Source: an uncultured Shewanella sp. (GTDB lineage: Bacteria; Pseudomonadota; Gammaproteobacteria; Enterobacterales; Shewanellaceae). Taken from it: a DNA stretch of 64,000 nucleotides. This document shows positions 36,312 through 45,744 of this stretch, piece by piece. Under the pieces are notes generated by a model. It was given only the letters and a program-made list of their open reading frames with translations, had not been told where the DNA came from and searched no databases. Every line of letters begins with the position of its first letter. Position 1 is the first letter of the stretch. The stretch is taken from contig NZ_CANMUW010000006.1 in the NCBI RefSeq assembly GCF_947501225.1, forward strand, positions 62,001 through 126,000. Direction: 5' to 3'. The position numbers and the translations under genes are program-made.

Positions 36312-37520
36312 ATGTTACAAATTAAACCAATTATCAGTACCTTAATGCGAAATAAGAGTGGGCCGATACTACTGCTTATTCAGATCATCCTCTCTGTAGC
36401 GATTGTGGCAAATGCCAGCTTTATCATCAATGAGCGCATTGACTTGATGGCACGAGAATCAGGGATCGCCGAGTCTGAAGTGTTTGACTTTAATGTTTAC
36501 AATTTCGATGACAGTGTGGATTTTAGTGCTCAAAATACCCGTGATATGCAAACTGTTAGAGACCTGCCCGGCGTGATTGCAGCCACCACTGCCAGCATGG
36601 TACCACTCAGCGGTGGAGGCTGGATGTCTGGATTTAGTGTCGGTGACAGTGAAGACACGGCTAAATCGACGTATGCGGCAATTTATTATGGCGATGAGCA
36701 GATGTTAGATTCTCTAGGGGTGACTCTAATTGCCGGTCGTAACTTCTATGAAGAGGAGATTCAGCTGGAGATCCCGGATAAAGCCAATTTAGCTATAGTC
36801 ACGGCAGCTTTTGCCAAGGCTACATGGGGCGATAAACCAGCTGTTGGTCAGGTCATGTATGCAGCAGGTTTTGGAGAGCAGCCCGTTGAGGTCATTGGGG
36901 TGATTGAAACGTTACAAGGCGCTTGGGTAGACAATGATAACCTTGAAAATAGTGTTATTCTTAATGTTGAGCTGGCTTATCCCTTCACCACTTTTTTAGT
37001 CAGAGCCGAAGAGGGCACCTTAACCCAACTTAAAGAGGCGATTCCAACAGCCTTGCATAAAGATAATATCAATCGAGTGATCAGAGGCTTTACTTTGATT
37101 AGTGAGCACAGGAAAGAGGTTTACCGTGATCATGAGTTGATGGCAACGGTACTCTCTATGATGGTGGTACTGCTGCTACTTATCACCTCTCTGGGTTTAG
37201 CGGGCATGGTGATGTTCAACATCGAACGTCGTACTAAGCAGATAGGCACCCGCCGCGCATTAGGCGCGAAGAAGCGTGACATTATCAGCTTCTTCCTGGT
37301 GGAAAACTATATCATCTGCATTGTTGGCGGCGTGATTGGCGGTTTAGTTGCGGTTCAACTTGGACAGCAGCTGATGAGTCTATACAGCTTACCTCAGCTG
37401 GAGCTAATCTATCCGCTATTGACCGTTGCCGGGCTCATTGTGTTGACGACCATAGCGGTTATTCTGCCGGCCCGAAAAGCGGCGAGGATCTCTCCGGCTA
37501 TTGCTACCCGAAGTGTATAG
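36312..37520 (+). CDS. FtsX/MacB-like ABC permease 2
   Basis: A 402-residue paralogue of the preceding permease: helix (GPILLLIQIILSVAIVANA), periplasmic domain, and three C-terminal helices with RRTKQIGTRRALGAKKRDI. Two different half-permeases with a separate ATPase differ from classical MacB, which is a fused homodimer. Substrate unknown; peptides, lipopeptides or toxic compounds are typical of the class. Confidence 0.9.
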   Translation: MLQIKPIISTLMRNKSGPILLLIQIILSVAIVANASFIINERIDLMARESGIAESEVFDFNVYNFDDSVDFSAQNTRDMQTVRDLPGVIAATTASMVPLSGGGWMSGFSVGDSEDTAKSTYAAIYYGDEQMLDSLGVTLIAGRNFYEEEIQLEIPDKANLAIVTAAFAKATWGDKPAVGQVMYAAGFGEQPVEVIGVIETLQGAWVDNDNLENSVILNVELAYPFTTFLVRAEEGTLTQLKEAIPTALHKDNINRVIRGFTLISEHRKEVYRDHELMATVLSMMVVLLLLITSLGLAGMVMFNIERRTKQIGTRRALGAKKRDIISFFLVENYIICIVGGVIGGLVAVQLGQQLMSLYSLPQLELIYPLLTVAGLIVLTTIAVILPARKAARISPAIATRSV

Positions 37521-37548
37521 CTCCTGCTGAGATACAGGCTCGGCTATT

Positions 37549-37581
37549 GCGAATGAGGATTTGCCTTTAATTCTCATTCGC
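37549..37581 (+). terminator. Hairpin between permease 2 and the response regulator
   Basis: GCGAATGAG pairs with CTCATTCGC around a 15-base loop, followed only by TTTC. May attenuate transcription so that the regulatory genes are made at a different level from the pump. Confidence 0.5.
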
Positions 37582-37644
37582 TTTCGGTTAGTTTGAATGA
37601 ACTAATATCTGGATTTCAACAGAATAAGAACGATAAACAGAAGT

Positions 37645-39108
37645 ATGGATACGATCCTCATTGTCGACGACAATCAGGCGGTGTGTAATGCACTGTCGTT
37701 GATGTTAGAGCTTAATGGCTTTAACACGCTTACCTGCCTCTCCCCTGAAGTTGCCCTCGAGCTGGTAACGTTACATGATATTGCCCTGGTGATTCAGGAT
37801 ATGAATTTCACTCAGGACACCACGTCCGGCGAAGAGGGCAAAACCCTTTTCTATGAGTTGAGAGCCCTTCAACCTCAACTGCCCATTGTATTGATCACGG
37901 CCTGGACGCAACTCGATATTGCCGTCGAGCTGGTAAAAGAGGGCGCTGCAGATTATATGGGTAAGCCCTGGGATGATGCCAAGTTACTGACCAGTATCAA
38001 TAACCTTATTTCGCTGCATACGCTCTCGAAGGCCAATACTCAGCTCAAGCGCGTCGAGAGTGACCGCATGTCAGCCATTAAGCACGCCGATCTGTGCGGC
38101 ATCGTCTTTGGCAGCGGAGCAATGCAGCGCTGTGTAGATTTAGCTCTGCAGATAGCGCGTTCAGATGTGTCGGTTCTTATTACCGGCCCCAACGGTGCCG
38201 GTAAAGATAAGTTGGCCGATATCATTCATGCTAACTCCTCTCTTAAGAGTAAGCCTTTTATCAAGGTGAACATTGGCGCACTGCCGATGGAGCTATTAGA
38301 GGCTGAGTTATTTGGCGCCGAGGCCGGGGCCTTTACCGGGGCAAACAAGACCCGCATCGGTCGCTTCGAGGCGGCCGATGGCGGCACACTCTTTCTGGAT
38401 GAGATTGGTAACCTGCCACTCTCGGGTCAGGTTAAGCTACTGCGGGTACTGCAAACCGGTGAGTTTGAGCGTCTGGGCAGTCATCAGACCCGTAAAGTTA
38501 ACGTGCGGGTGCTCAGTGCAACGAACGCCGACCTGGCGGTCGACATCCGTGAGGGCCGCTTTCGTGAAGATCTATTCTATCGCCTCAATGTTATTGAGCT
38601 GCCTCTGCCACCACTCAATGCCCGTCGTGATGATATTCTGCCTCTGGCCGGCCATTTTGTCGGCCCGGAGTTCTCACTGAATAAACAGGCTCAGCAGGTG
38701 CTCGTTGAGCATCAATGGCCGGGGAATGTCAGGGAGCTTGAAAATGTCTGTAAGCGTGCTGTGATATTGGCGCGGGATAGTGTGTTAACGGTAGAAGATT
38801 TCGGCCTGATGGGGAGATCGGCTGCCGGCCCTGTGGATAGCGGAATTGAATATAAGCAAAGAGAAGATGTTGCAAGAGTTGCAAACGCTGCAGTGGATGA
38901 TTATGACAATGCCGAATCATCCCGGGCGGTTGCCGAAATAGCGTCCGGCAAAGCAGTCGGGCGGGTAAATGAGCAGCCTCTGGACAAGGCGAGTATCGAA
39001 GCGGCTTTAGTGGAACATCGCGGGGTGATCGCCAGAGTCGCTAAGTCACTGGGCCTCAGCAGGCAGGCCCTCTACAGACGCATGGAAAAGTTTGGCATAG
39101 ATAAGTAG
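37645..39108 (+). CDS. NtrC-family sigma54-dependent response regulator
   Basis: 487 residues: receiver (acidic DDN near the start, phospho-Asp in VIQDMNFTQD), AAA+ domain with Walker A GPNGAGKDK, the sigma54-contact loop GAFTGA, Walker B GGTLFLDEIGNL and Arg-rich sensor FREDLFYRLNVIELP, then a ~50-residue linker and a Fis-type HTH (VIARVAKSLGLSRQALYRRMEK). Walker A ends in Lys-Asp-Lys instead of the usual Lys-Thr/Ser or Lys-Glu, a deviation worth noting. Probably activates the sigma54 promoter at 32339. Confidence 0.93.
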   Translation: MDTILIVDDNQAVCNALSLMLELNGFNTLTCLSPEVALELVTLHDIALVIQDMNFTQDTTSGEEGKTLFYELRALQPQLPIVLITAWTQLDIAVELVKEGAADYMGKPWDDAKLLTSINNLISLHTLSKANTQLKRVESDRMSAIKHADLCGIVFGSGAMQRCVDLALQIARSDVSVLITGPNGAGKDKLADIIHANSSLKSKPFIKVNIGALPMELLEAELFGAEAGAFTGANKTRIGRFEAADGGTLFLDEIGNLPLSGQVKLLRVLQTGEFERLGSHQTRKVNVRVLSATNADLAVDIREGRFREDLFYRLNVIELPLPPLNARRDDILPLAGHFVGPEFSLNKQAQQVLVEHQWPGNVRELENVCKRAVILARDSVLTVEDFGLMGRSAAGPVDSGIEYKQREDVARVANAAVDDYDNAESSRAVAEIASGKAVGRVNEQPLDKASIEAALVEHRGVIARVAKSLGLSRQALYRRMEKFGIDK

Positions 39109-39181
39109 TTGTGCATAGCACCTCTACTATGCTGCAAGCGGCTGGGATTTATTGTTTTGGTTAAATGTAGGTTGAGCTTAA

Positions 39182-40546
39182 ATGGCACTGTTATCGTACT
39201 TTTCTTTAAGAACTAAATTGATCCTTGGTGCCATCCTTGCCTCACAGGTCGGGACCGGCTTGTCTATGTTGCTTATGCAGCAGCTGATCCATCCTCAAAC
39301 CTTAATCGGCACCTCCTCTTTTGTGTTTGTACTGATATTGATATCGGCCGGCATCTGCGCCTGGGTGATCAGTCATCTTGCAACCCGCACCCTGGCGACC
39401 AGCCTGGATGCACTGGAGGTGGGGCTGCTGAACTTCAAAGATAATGACTTCAGTGTCACGATTCCTGTCGGTGGTGATCGTCAGTTGCAGGCGCTGACGA
39501 CGCTATTTAACGAGTCGGCCGAAACATTAAGGCAGGAGCGCCAGTATATCTATCAGCGGGAGCTGTTGCTGGATAAGGTGATCCAAAGCTCACCGAATGT
39601 CATGTTGCTGCTCGACGATGAGCAGCGAATTATTTATGCCAACAATGCGGCGCGTCACCTGTTTAATAAGGGGGTGCGTATCGAGGGGTTAAACCTGCTG
39701 ACGCTGCTGGAGTCTGTGAGCGATGAGCTCTCACGGGCACTACAAAATCCCAAAGGCGGGCTGTTTAGTCTGGCTGGCAGTGAGGAGGGGGAGGATGAAA
39801 CATGGCACCTCTCCAGAGGCCAGTTCCTGCTCAATGGGCAATATCATCATCTGCTGCTCCTCAAACAGATGACCCATGAGCTGAACAGGCAGGAGGTGGC
39901 GGTGTGGAAGAAGGTGATACGCATCATCAGCCATGAGCTGAATAACTCGGTGGCGCCTATCGCCTCCATGGTGAACTCGGGGCGTATGATCACCCGCGAG
40001 TTGAATGATCCTAAGTTATCGATGATCTTCGATACGATTGAAGACCGTACTAACCATCTGAGCCAGTTTATCTTCAACTATGCCCGCTTCGCCAAGCTGC
40101 CACTGCCAAAAAGGTCTGCCGTAGATTGGCACAAGCTGACAGAGCAGTTGGCTCAGCACTACTCATTTAAACTGTTGGGGGAACTTCCCGAGTCCGAGGG
40201 GAGCCTGGATCTTATCCAGATGGAGCAGGTGCTGCTTAACCTGCTTAAGAATGCCCATGAGTCCGGTTCTGCAGCTGATGGGATAACCCTGAGCATCGAA
40301 GCGTCGAAACTTGTCGATGGTACATCCGGGATCAATATCGAGATCAACGATGAGGGTTCAGGCATGCCTCCGGAGGTGCTCAAACAGGCACTTTTGCCTT
40401 TCTACTCCACCAAACAGTCCGGCACCGGATTAGGTTTACCGCTTTGCCGTGAGATCATCGAGGCTCACGATGGCCGTATCAGCCTGCATAACCGAGACGA
40501 TGTGGGCCTGTGTGTGCGGGTATGGTTACCTTCGAATGAAGCTTGA
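39182..40546 (+). CDS. NtrY-like sensor histidine kinase
   Basis: 454 residues. Two N-terminal membrane helices with almost no periplasmic loop, a HAMP/PAS-like region (VMLLLDDEQRIIYANNAARHLF), H-box RIISHELNNSVAPIASM, and a HATPase domain with NLLKNAHES, DEGSGMP and GTGLGLPLCREI. The short external loop suggests sensing within the membrane or via the pump itself. Partner of the preceding regulator by position. Confidence 0.9.
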   Translation: MALLSYFSLRTKLILGAILASQVGTGLSMLLMQQLIHPQTLIGTSSFVFVLILISAGICAWVISHLATRTLATSLDALEVGLLNFKDNDFSVTIPVGGDRQLQALTTLFNESAETLRQERQYIYQRELLLDKVIQSSPNVMLLLDDEQRIIYANNAARHLFNKGVRIEGLNLLTLLESVSDELSRALQNPKGGLFSLAGSEEGEDETWHLSRGQFLLNGQYHHLLLLKQMTHELNRQEVAVWKKVIRIISHELNNSVAPIASMVNSGRMITRELNDPKLSMIFDTIEDRTNHLSQFIFNYARFAKLPLPKRSAVDWHKLTEQLAQHYSFKLLGELPESEGSLDLIQMEQVLLNLLKNAHESGSAADGITLSIEASKLVDGTSGINIEINDEGSGMPPEVLKQALLPFYSTKQSGTGLGLPLCREIIEAHDGRISLHNRDDVGLCVRVWLPSNEA

Positions 40547-41044
40547 TTACATTTATACTTTTGTTTATTTGGTGTTGGGGAGTGTGTTTATAACTTTTAT
40601 CTTCATTGTTATCTAACGCCTGCCGGCGGGGGGATGTGCAGATACTTCTGTGGCCCGCTGCAAGTACGTCCGTGTAAGCTCGACGGCGGCATCCCCGCCG
40701 CCAACGGCCACAGCCGCATCTACACCGATGGTTTCAGGAAAGTAATCTCTTCGTAGCTACCATCGTCATCCAAGACTAGTTTCAAGATCTAGACTTCTCC
40801 TTGAATACGTCGCTATACCATTCAAAACAAGTGGTTATGTGTTGGTATTTACATAAACTGCCTAATTGATTCTCTATTATCTAAATCCTTGGATTTTTTA
40901 GACTAAAGGGTCATTGCCTCATCGAAATCTTACTGATAACTTATTAAAATCAAGCTAATAAGTTGTGTTCTGCGATAGTAAGCATTGACTGTCTATGGAG
41001 TGTTTTTTGGTGTTCACACTAATTAAGCAGCTATATGTGAAATT
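40547..41044. other. Intergenic region with a GC-rich block
   Basis: About 500 bases. 40617-40735 is sharply GC-rich (GCCTGCCGGCGGGG, GACGGCGGCATCCCCGCCGCC) in A+T-rich surroundings. Its reverse strand is open and reads IGVDAAVAVGGGDAAVEL, but has no start or ribosome site. It looks like a dispersed intergenic repeat or gene fragment. The rest is A+T rich and holds the promoter of the next gene. Confidence 0.45.
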
Positions 41045-41389
41045 ATGAGAACAAAAATTTTAAATTCAATATTCTTCATTTCCTTAGGTTTTACCTTGGG
41101 AGGTGTAGCCTATAAATATTTCGCTCAAAATAGAGTTGAAACAATGCTTGAAGAGATAGAGAGAGATGAATGGGTTGATGCTGGTAATTATCTGGCTATA
41201 GCAAAAGCAATTCGAGATAGAAGATATGATGAAGCATTAAAATTTTCGGAGAGTATGGTGGAGATAAAAGTTGATACCTTCTCAAATAAGTACTCTTCAT
41301 TAAGCGAGTATGAAACTTCAACTCTCCGGAAAATTAATCATTACAAAAAAGAAGATTGTTCGATGAATTGTTTACCAAGCATAAAGTAA
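41045..41389 (+). CDS. Hypothetical membrane-anchored protein, A+T-rich
   Basis: 114 residues with one N-terminal hydrophobic segment (ILNSIFFISLGFTLGGVAY) and a charged, helical remainder (RDEWVDAGNYLAIAKAIRDRRYDEALKFSE). No clear ribosome site and no family recognised. Base composition is distinctly A+T-rich compared with neighbours, suggesting recent acquisition or weak expression. Confidence 0.55.
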   Translation: MRTKILNSIFFISLGFTLGGVAYKYFAQNRVETMLEEIERDEWVDAGNYLAIAKAIRDRRYDEALKFSESMVEIKVDTFSNKYSSLSEYETSTLRKINHYKKEDCSMNCLPSIK

Positions 41390-41550
41390 GCATATAACAA
41401 GTTATTTCACATTTGAGCAAGGAGTTACTGCATATCAGATTGCTATAGCTCTCCTGTTAAAAATCTCAGCGGGGAGGGAGGAGCCGGTTCCTCTGATTCA
41501 TTTTTAATTTTGTCTTTAGCTAGAACCTAGAACCTCAGACCATAAAAGCT

Positions 41551-41573
41551 TCGCGGCTAAAGCCGCTCCTACA
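41551..41573. repeat. REP-like palindrome (inverted orientation)
   Basis: GCGGCTAAAGCCGCTCCTA is the reverse complement of the consensus. Confidence 0.85.
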
Positions 41574-41670
41574 GGGGAATATCAAGCTCGCTGCTCGTAA
41601 CTCGCGACTCGAGACTTTCTTAGCTCTGTCTTTTGCTCGAACCTAGAACCTTATACCACCAACAAATGCT

Positions 41671-41693
41671 TCGCGGCTAAAGCCGCTCCTACA
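41671..41693. repeat. REP-like palindrome (inverted orientation)
   Basis: Second inverted copy 120 bases from the first. About 45 bases flanking each are also alike, so the unit seems duplicated. Confidence 0.85.
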
Positions 41694-41740
41694 AGGGGCA
41701 TATCAAGCTCGTTGCTCGCAGCTCGTAACTCGAAGCTTTC

Positions 41741-42316
41741 TCAGCCTTTAGCCATCGCATTCCAGAACAGGGCGAAGCTGGCTTGTTTGTGCTCAGGCTC
41801 CTGCCACTTGCCTGGATTATCCAGAAAGTAACGGGTGGCGGCGAGGTACTGGCCGTGACAGTTGTCCTGCATCAAAGCCAGCGGGTAGGCCGCGAGTAGC
41901 CCCTGCGCCTGGCCCTGCAAGAGCAGGGCGCCCATGAAGCCTAAGATACTGTTCATGGCCTGTTCTCTGACCTCGATGGCTATCGAGGGGGACATGGAGT
42001 ACTGCTGAAAGAACTCCTGCTTGAGTGGGTTATCTATGGCCCACTGTATGGCGCTACACCAGAGATGCTCGGCATCTTTTTTCAGGTCGCCGCTATCTTG
42101 TATTTGGGCCTGGATTGCGTCGGCGAACTCCTGCTTTATAGTTAAAAACAGCACATTCATCAGCTCATCTTTCGAGGGGAAGTGATGAAACAGGGTGCCG
42201 GTCGCCACACCCGCCTTTTTGGCTATCGAGGCGGTCGATGTCGCATAGAACCCCTGGCTGACGAACAGGGACAGCGCAGTATCTAATATGGTTTGTTTCT
42301 TATCGGGTTTGCTCAT
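41741..42316 (-). CDS. TetR-family regulator
   Basis: About 191 residues. N-terminal HTH: ILDTALSLFVSQGFYATSTASIAKKAGVATGTLFHHFPSKDEL is laid out exactly as in TetR/AcrR proteins; the C-terminal part is a ligand domain. ATG 42316 is chosen over an adjacent TTG. It follows the aldehyde dehydrogenase gene in the same direction and probably represses it through the palindrome at 44015, which fits a role in aldehyde or lipid-derived electrophile response. Confidence 0.9.
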   Translation of the reverse strand: MSKPDKKQTILDTALSLFVSQGFYATSTASIAKKAGVATGTLFHHFPSKDELMNVLFLTIKQEFADAIQAQIQDSGDLKKDAEHLWCSAIQWAIDNPLKQEFFQQYSMSPSIAIEVREQAMNSILGFMGALLLQGQAQGLLAAYPLALMQDNCHGQYLAATRYFLDNPGKWQEPEHKQASFALFWNAMAKG

Positions 42317-42404
42317 CAATTACCTATTAACTGTCTATTAACTAGCTGTGTTTTATCATTTACGAGTTTAATCATATGGTTCGCCCCTCGCCCCTCGCCC
42401 CTCA

Positions 42405-43835
42405 TTAACGAATAAACATCTTATAAAGCAGTTTCTGGATCGGATTGCCGTAGGGCGGATGAACAAACTTTCCTGTGTTCAACTTGCCCCGACTCAATAC
42501 GGTTTTCGCATGGCTGAGTGTCAGGAACCCCTCCTTGCCATGATAGTGTCCCATGCCCGATGGCCCGATTCCACCGAATGGGGCATCGTCGGCTGCGACG
42601 TGAAATACGGTCTCATTAATACAGGCGCCGCCCGAATGAGTCCGGTTGAGGATACTGTTTTGAACCTGCGCATCGAAGCTCATGATATACAGGGCTAAGG
42701 GTCTTGGACGCTCATTGATATAGGTGACAGCTTCATCGAGTGTCTCATAGCCGATGATCGGCAATAGCGGGCCAAATATCTCCTCCTGCATCAACTGCAT
42801 ATCGTCATCGACCCGGGTGATAAGTTGAGTCGGGATCTTTCGCTTAGCGCTATTGATGGCCTCTTCGTTGGCAGAAACCACCTTGGCTCCTTTGGATTTA
42901 GCATCCTCGAGAACCGACATCAGACGGTCGAACTGACGCTGGTTGATGATGGCGCCGTAGTCGTCATTGTCGCTAACCTTGCCGTACATCGAAGTGAATT
43001 TAGCCTGATAGGCCTTGATAAATTCGGCCTGCTTCTCTTTCGGTACCAATACATAATCCGGTGCGACACAGATCTGGCCAGAGTTTAAACATTTACCGTA
43101 GATCATTCGCTCGACCGCCGTCTCTATCGGCATATCCGGTGCGATTACGACCGGTGACTTGCCACCGAGCTCAAGGGTGACCGGTGTCAGGTTTGCGGAG
43201 GCCGCTCGCATGACATGACGTCCCACGCTTGTAGAGCCGGTGAAGAGCAGATGATCGAAGGGGAGTGATGAGAACGCTGCGGCGACATCGGCTTCACCCT
43301 CCACTAGGGCAACCTGGCTGCTGTCGAAGATGCTGGCTAACATCTCCCCTATGACTCTATTGGTTTGGGGAGTAAATTCAGAGAGTTTCAACATGGCACG
43401 GTTTCCCGCGCTCAGTGCCGTGATAAGTGGCCCTACCGAGAGCATTACCGGGAAGTTCCAGGGGACTATGATACCGACGACTCCGACGGGCTGATAATGC
43501 ACCCGAACTTTTGCCGGGGCGAGCAGCAAACCCGCGTGACGACGGCTCGGCTTCATCCACTTCTTAAGATTCTTCAGGCTGTAGTTGATGTTATTGATAC
43601 AGGGCATGATGTCGGAGATCAGTGTGTCATCTGTCGATCTGGTGCCGTAGTCACGATTGAGTGCTTCAGCCAGAGGCTGTCGATATTCAAGCAGGGCTGA
43701 TTTAAGCGACTTAAGCATCTCGACTCTCTGTTGATATGACGGTGTGCCTTGTGAGTTGTAGCTGTCTCTTTGTAGTGCTAATAGCTCAGTTAATCCGCTT
43801 GCTGAACTGATCTCGGTCGTGAGGGGCATATTCAT
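42405..43835 (-). CDS. Aldehyde dehydrogenase (coniferyl-aldehyde dehydrogenase type)
   Basis: 476 residues, class 3-like NAD(P)-dependent aldehyde dehydrogenase. Cofactor fold GSTSVGRHV, general base Glu in VTLELGGKSPVV, catalytic Cys in NSGQICVAPDYV, and EEIFGPLLP. A C-terminal hydrophobic tail (HPPYGNPIQKLLYKMFIR) may bind membrane. Substrates of the family are fatty, aromatic or electrophilic aldehydes. GGAG lies 10 bases before the ATG. Forms a unit with the downstream TetR gene. Confidence 0.92.
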   Translation of the reverse strand: MNMPLTTEISSASGLTELLALQRDSYNSQGTPSYQQRVEMLKSLKSALLEYRQPLAEALNRDYGTRSTDDTLISDIMPCINNINYSLKNLKKWMKPSRRHAGLLLAPAKVRVHYQPVGVVGIIVPWNFPVMLSVGPLITALSAGNRAMLKLSEFTPQTNRVIGEMLASIFDSSQVALVEGEADVAAAFSSLPFDHLLFTGSTSVGRHVMRAASANLTPVTLELGGKSPVVIAPDMPIETAVERMIYGKCLNSGQICVAPDYVLVPKEKQAEFIKAYQAKFTSMYGKVSDNDDYGAIINQRQFDRLMSVLEDAKSKGAKVVSANEEAINSAKRKIPTQLITRVDDDMQLMQEEIFGPLLPIIGYETLDEAVTYINERPRPLALYIMSFDAQVQNSILNRTHSGGACINETVFHVAADDAPFGGIGPSGMGHYHGKEGFLTLSHAKTVLSRGKLNTGKFVHPPYGNPIQKLLYKMFIR

Positions 43836-44215
43836 TGGTTCACTTCTCCACTTTAAGTATCGGTTGGTGTCGCATGCTCGTTATTACAGGTTCTGTCTAC
43901 AGGGACCAACTACAAAGACTAATTACAAGGACTGTCTGCAAGTACTTTCACCAAGCCCTTTGTATAGGACCTGGCTGCAACCTCTTTTTATAAAATTATT
44001 TCCTGAAGTACTAAACCGACTGATTAGTCGGTCTGCGCTTTTTATATTAGTTTATTATAATCATCAGGTCTAGTGTTGTTTGATATTTGTGCAAATTAGG
44101 GGCGCAGTGTGATCACGATCAACCTTCACTTTCTGACAAAAAACTAGACTTGAGTGGTCAGCGGTGCTTTTAGTGGGAGGGGGCATCACTACTTTTCAGG
44201 TATAAGGAGTGATTT
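43836..44215. other. Divergent intergenic region holding the TetR operator
   Basis: 380 bases between the leftward aldehyde dehydrogenase and the rightward SpoIIAA-like gene. Apart from the palindrome at 44015-44032, I see nothing specific. Confidence 0.45.
44015..44032. promoter_or_regulatory. Candidate TetR operator
   Basis: ACCGACTGATTAGTCGGT is an 18-bp near-perfect palindrome of the ACCGAC-N6-GTCGGT class used by several TetR/NemR-like repressors, upstream of the aldehyde dehydrogenase gene it probably controls. Confidence 0.7.
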
Positions 44216-44593
44216 ATGAGTAACGAGCGACATGGAATTTCAATCGGAATAGAGCGCAACGGTGACGACTTTTATCTGTCCTTCATTGCGACCGGTAGCC
44301 TGACCCACGATGACTATGAACGTATGGTCCCCCTGCTGGAGTCTGCGCTCATTGGAATAAGAGAACCCGATATTCACGCGCTTGCCGATCTCAGGGAGCT
44401 GGAAGGCATGTCTCTGCATGCGGCATGGGATGACATAAAGTTGGGCTTCTCCCATGGCAAAGAGTTCAAGAAGATGGCGGTACTGGGTAGGGGCGGCCTG
44501 CAGGAGTGGATGTCTAAAATGGCCGACTGGTTTACGCCGGGTGAGATCAGATTCTTCGAAGATAAAGAAAAGGCCTTAGACTGGCTTCAGTGA
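44216..44593 (+). CDS. SpoIIAA-like (STAS-type) protein
   Basis: 125 residues. The pattern ...FIATGSLTHDDYERMVPLLESAL..., HALADLRELEGMSLHAAWDDIKLG and ...FFEDKEKALDWLQ is that of the SpoIIAA-like PF11964 family, small cytosolic proteins with a STAS-related fold and unknown partners. Good ribosome site (AAGGAG, 8 bases). Next to two universal stress proteins. Confidence 0.85.
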   Translation: MSNERHGISIGIERNGDDFYLSFIATGSLTHDDYERMVPLLESALIGIREPDIHALADLRELEGMSLHAAWDDIKLGFSHGKEFKKMAVLGRGGLQEWMSKMADWFTPGEIRFFEDKEKALDWLQ

Positions 44594-44713
44594 AAGTTTT
44601 TTAAACTATGCTTTAAACAGGAAACAGATAAAAATTGGGAAAATCACCAATATTTTCGTATGCATGGGTGAAAAGTCCGATATGAAAGCTATGCTTTAAT
44701 TAATGGAGGTATT

Positions 44714-45145
44714 ATGAGAACTCGTCAAATTTTATGCCCTACTGACTTTTCCGAGACGGCATCTCACGCATTGAGTTATGCGATAGAGATGGCTAATTTT
44801 TATCATGTCGGTTTTCGTTTACTGCACGTGATAGACCAGCCTTATGGCGACGCAAACTTTCAGATTTTGGCTATTACTCCGGAGGAGCTGGCTCAGAATA
44901 TGGAAGAGGACGCCGCCGAACAAATGCGGCAGCTGCTGGCAAAGCTTAAGAGTGAGCTGAGTATCGAAACTGTGATACGCCGTGGTGTGCCCGTGGAGCA
45001 GATCCTCGAAGAGGCGGAAGAGCACGACGTAGGAATGATTGTGATGGCAAGTCATGGCCGCACCGGGATATCCCACTTCCTGCATAGAAATGTTGCCGAA
45101 GGGGTTGCCAATGGCGCTAAGTGCCCTGTGCTGGTGGTGAAATAG
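44714..45145 (+). CDS. Universal stress protein (UspA family), copy 1
   Basis: 143 residues, single Usp domain. N-terminal ILCPTDFSETASHAL and C-terminal GMIVMASHGRTG...NVAEGVANGAKCPVLVVK give the ATP-binding GxxG signature of the ATP-binding subclass. Closely paralogous to copies at 45223 and 53233, identical over the first ~20 residues. GGAGG precedes the start. Confidence 0.92.
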   Translation: MRTRQILCPTDFSETASHALSYAIEMANFYHVGFRLLHVIDQPYGDANFQILAITPEELAQNMEEDAAEQMRQLLAKLKSELSIETVIRRGVPVEQILEEAEEHDVGMIVMASHGRTGISHFLHRNVAEGVANGAKCPVLVVK

Positions 45146-45222
45146 ACCCAATAAATAAGCCACAGAGTCTTGTGGACTGATGTGAACGACTCACGAGTAA
45201 AAACAAGAAGGAGTTGATAATT

Positions 45223-45666
45223 ATGCGTACTCGTCAAATTTTATGCCCTACTGATTTTTCAGAGACAGCTTCCCATGCCTTAAGCTACGCCATAGAGATG
45301 GCAAATCTATATCAGGTAAATATCAGACTTGTACATGTTATGAGCAAGCCTTATGGCGAGCACAATTACGGTATCGTTGTTGAGACCCCCGAAGAGCTCG
45401 AGCATAAGCTGGAAGCTTATTCAGAAGAGAAACTCACTGAGCTGGTTGCTCAAATTGAACCCGCTTTGGATGACGTTCTGAGCGTAGTTCCTGTGATCAG
45501 AAGTGGCGATATTTTCGCTCAGATACTGGAAGACAGTGTCGAGAATGAGGTCGGCATGATAGTCATTGCCAGCCATGGTCATACAGGCTTGTCTCATATG
45601 CTTAATCCTAATGTGGCCGAGGCGTTGGCAAATAAGGCTAAGTGTCCGGTTTTAGTGGTTAAATAG
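45223..45666 (+). CDS. Universal stress protein (UspA family), copy 2
   Basis: 147 residues from ATG 45223, which follows AAGGAG at 45208-45213; the TTG at 45214 overlaps the ribosome site and is unlikely. Same N-terminus as copy 1 and the C-terminal SHGHTGLSHMLNPNVAEALANKAKCPVLVVK-type end (first part shown in pieces: ASHGHTG, KCPVLVVK). Probably cotranscribed with copy 1 or from its own promoter in the 77-base gap. Confidence 0.92.
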   Translation: MRTRQILCPTDFSETASHALSYAIEMANLYQVNIRLVHVMSKPYGEHNYGIVVETPEELEHKLEAYSEEKLTELVAQIEPALDDVLSVVPVIRSGDIFAQILEDSVENEVGMIVIASHGHTGLSHMLNPNVAEALANKAKCPVLVVK

Positions 45667-45719
45667 ATTTCGGGTTCACATATCCATTTCTCGCTCGAAT
45701 AGAGACCCGGAAGAATATG

Positions 45720-45744
45720 GTGCCTGAGGGGATCCCTCGGGCAC
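45720..45744. terminator. Strong hairpin between convergent usp and lysR genes
   Basis: GTGCC-T-GAGGG pairs with CCCTC-G-GGCAC over a 3-base loop. There is no U-run, so it may be a factor-dependent or transcript-stabilising hairpin. Confidence 0.5.

Larger units (their letters stand above)
41390..41740. other. REP-containing gap before tetR
   Basis: Two inverted REP copies and tracts of CTCG-type heptads (CTCGTAACTCGCGACTCGAGA around 41590 and similar at 41705), with AGAACCTAGAACCT-like motifs; no gene. Confidence 0.55.
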
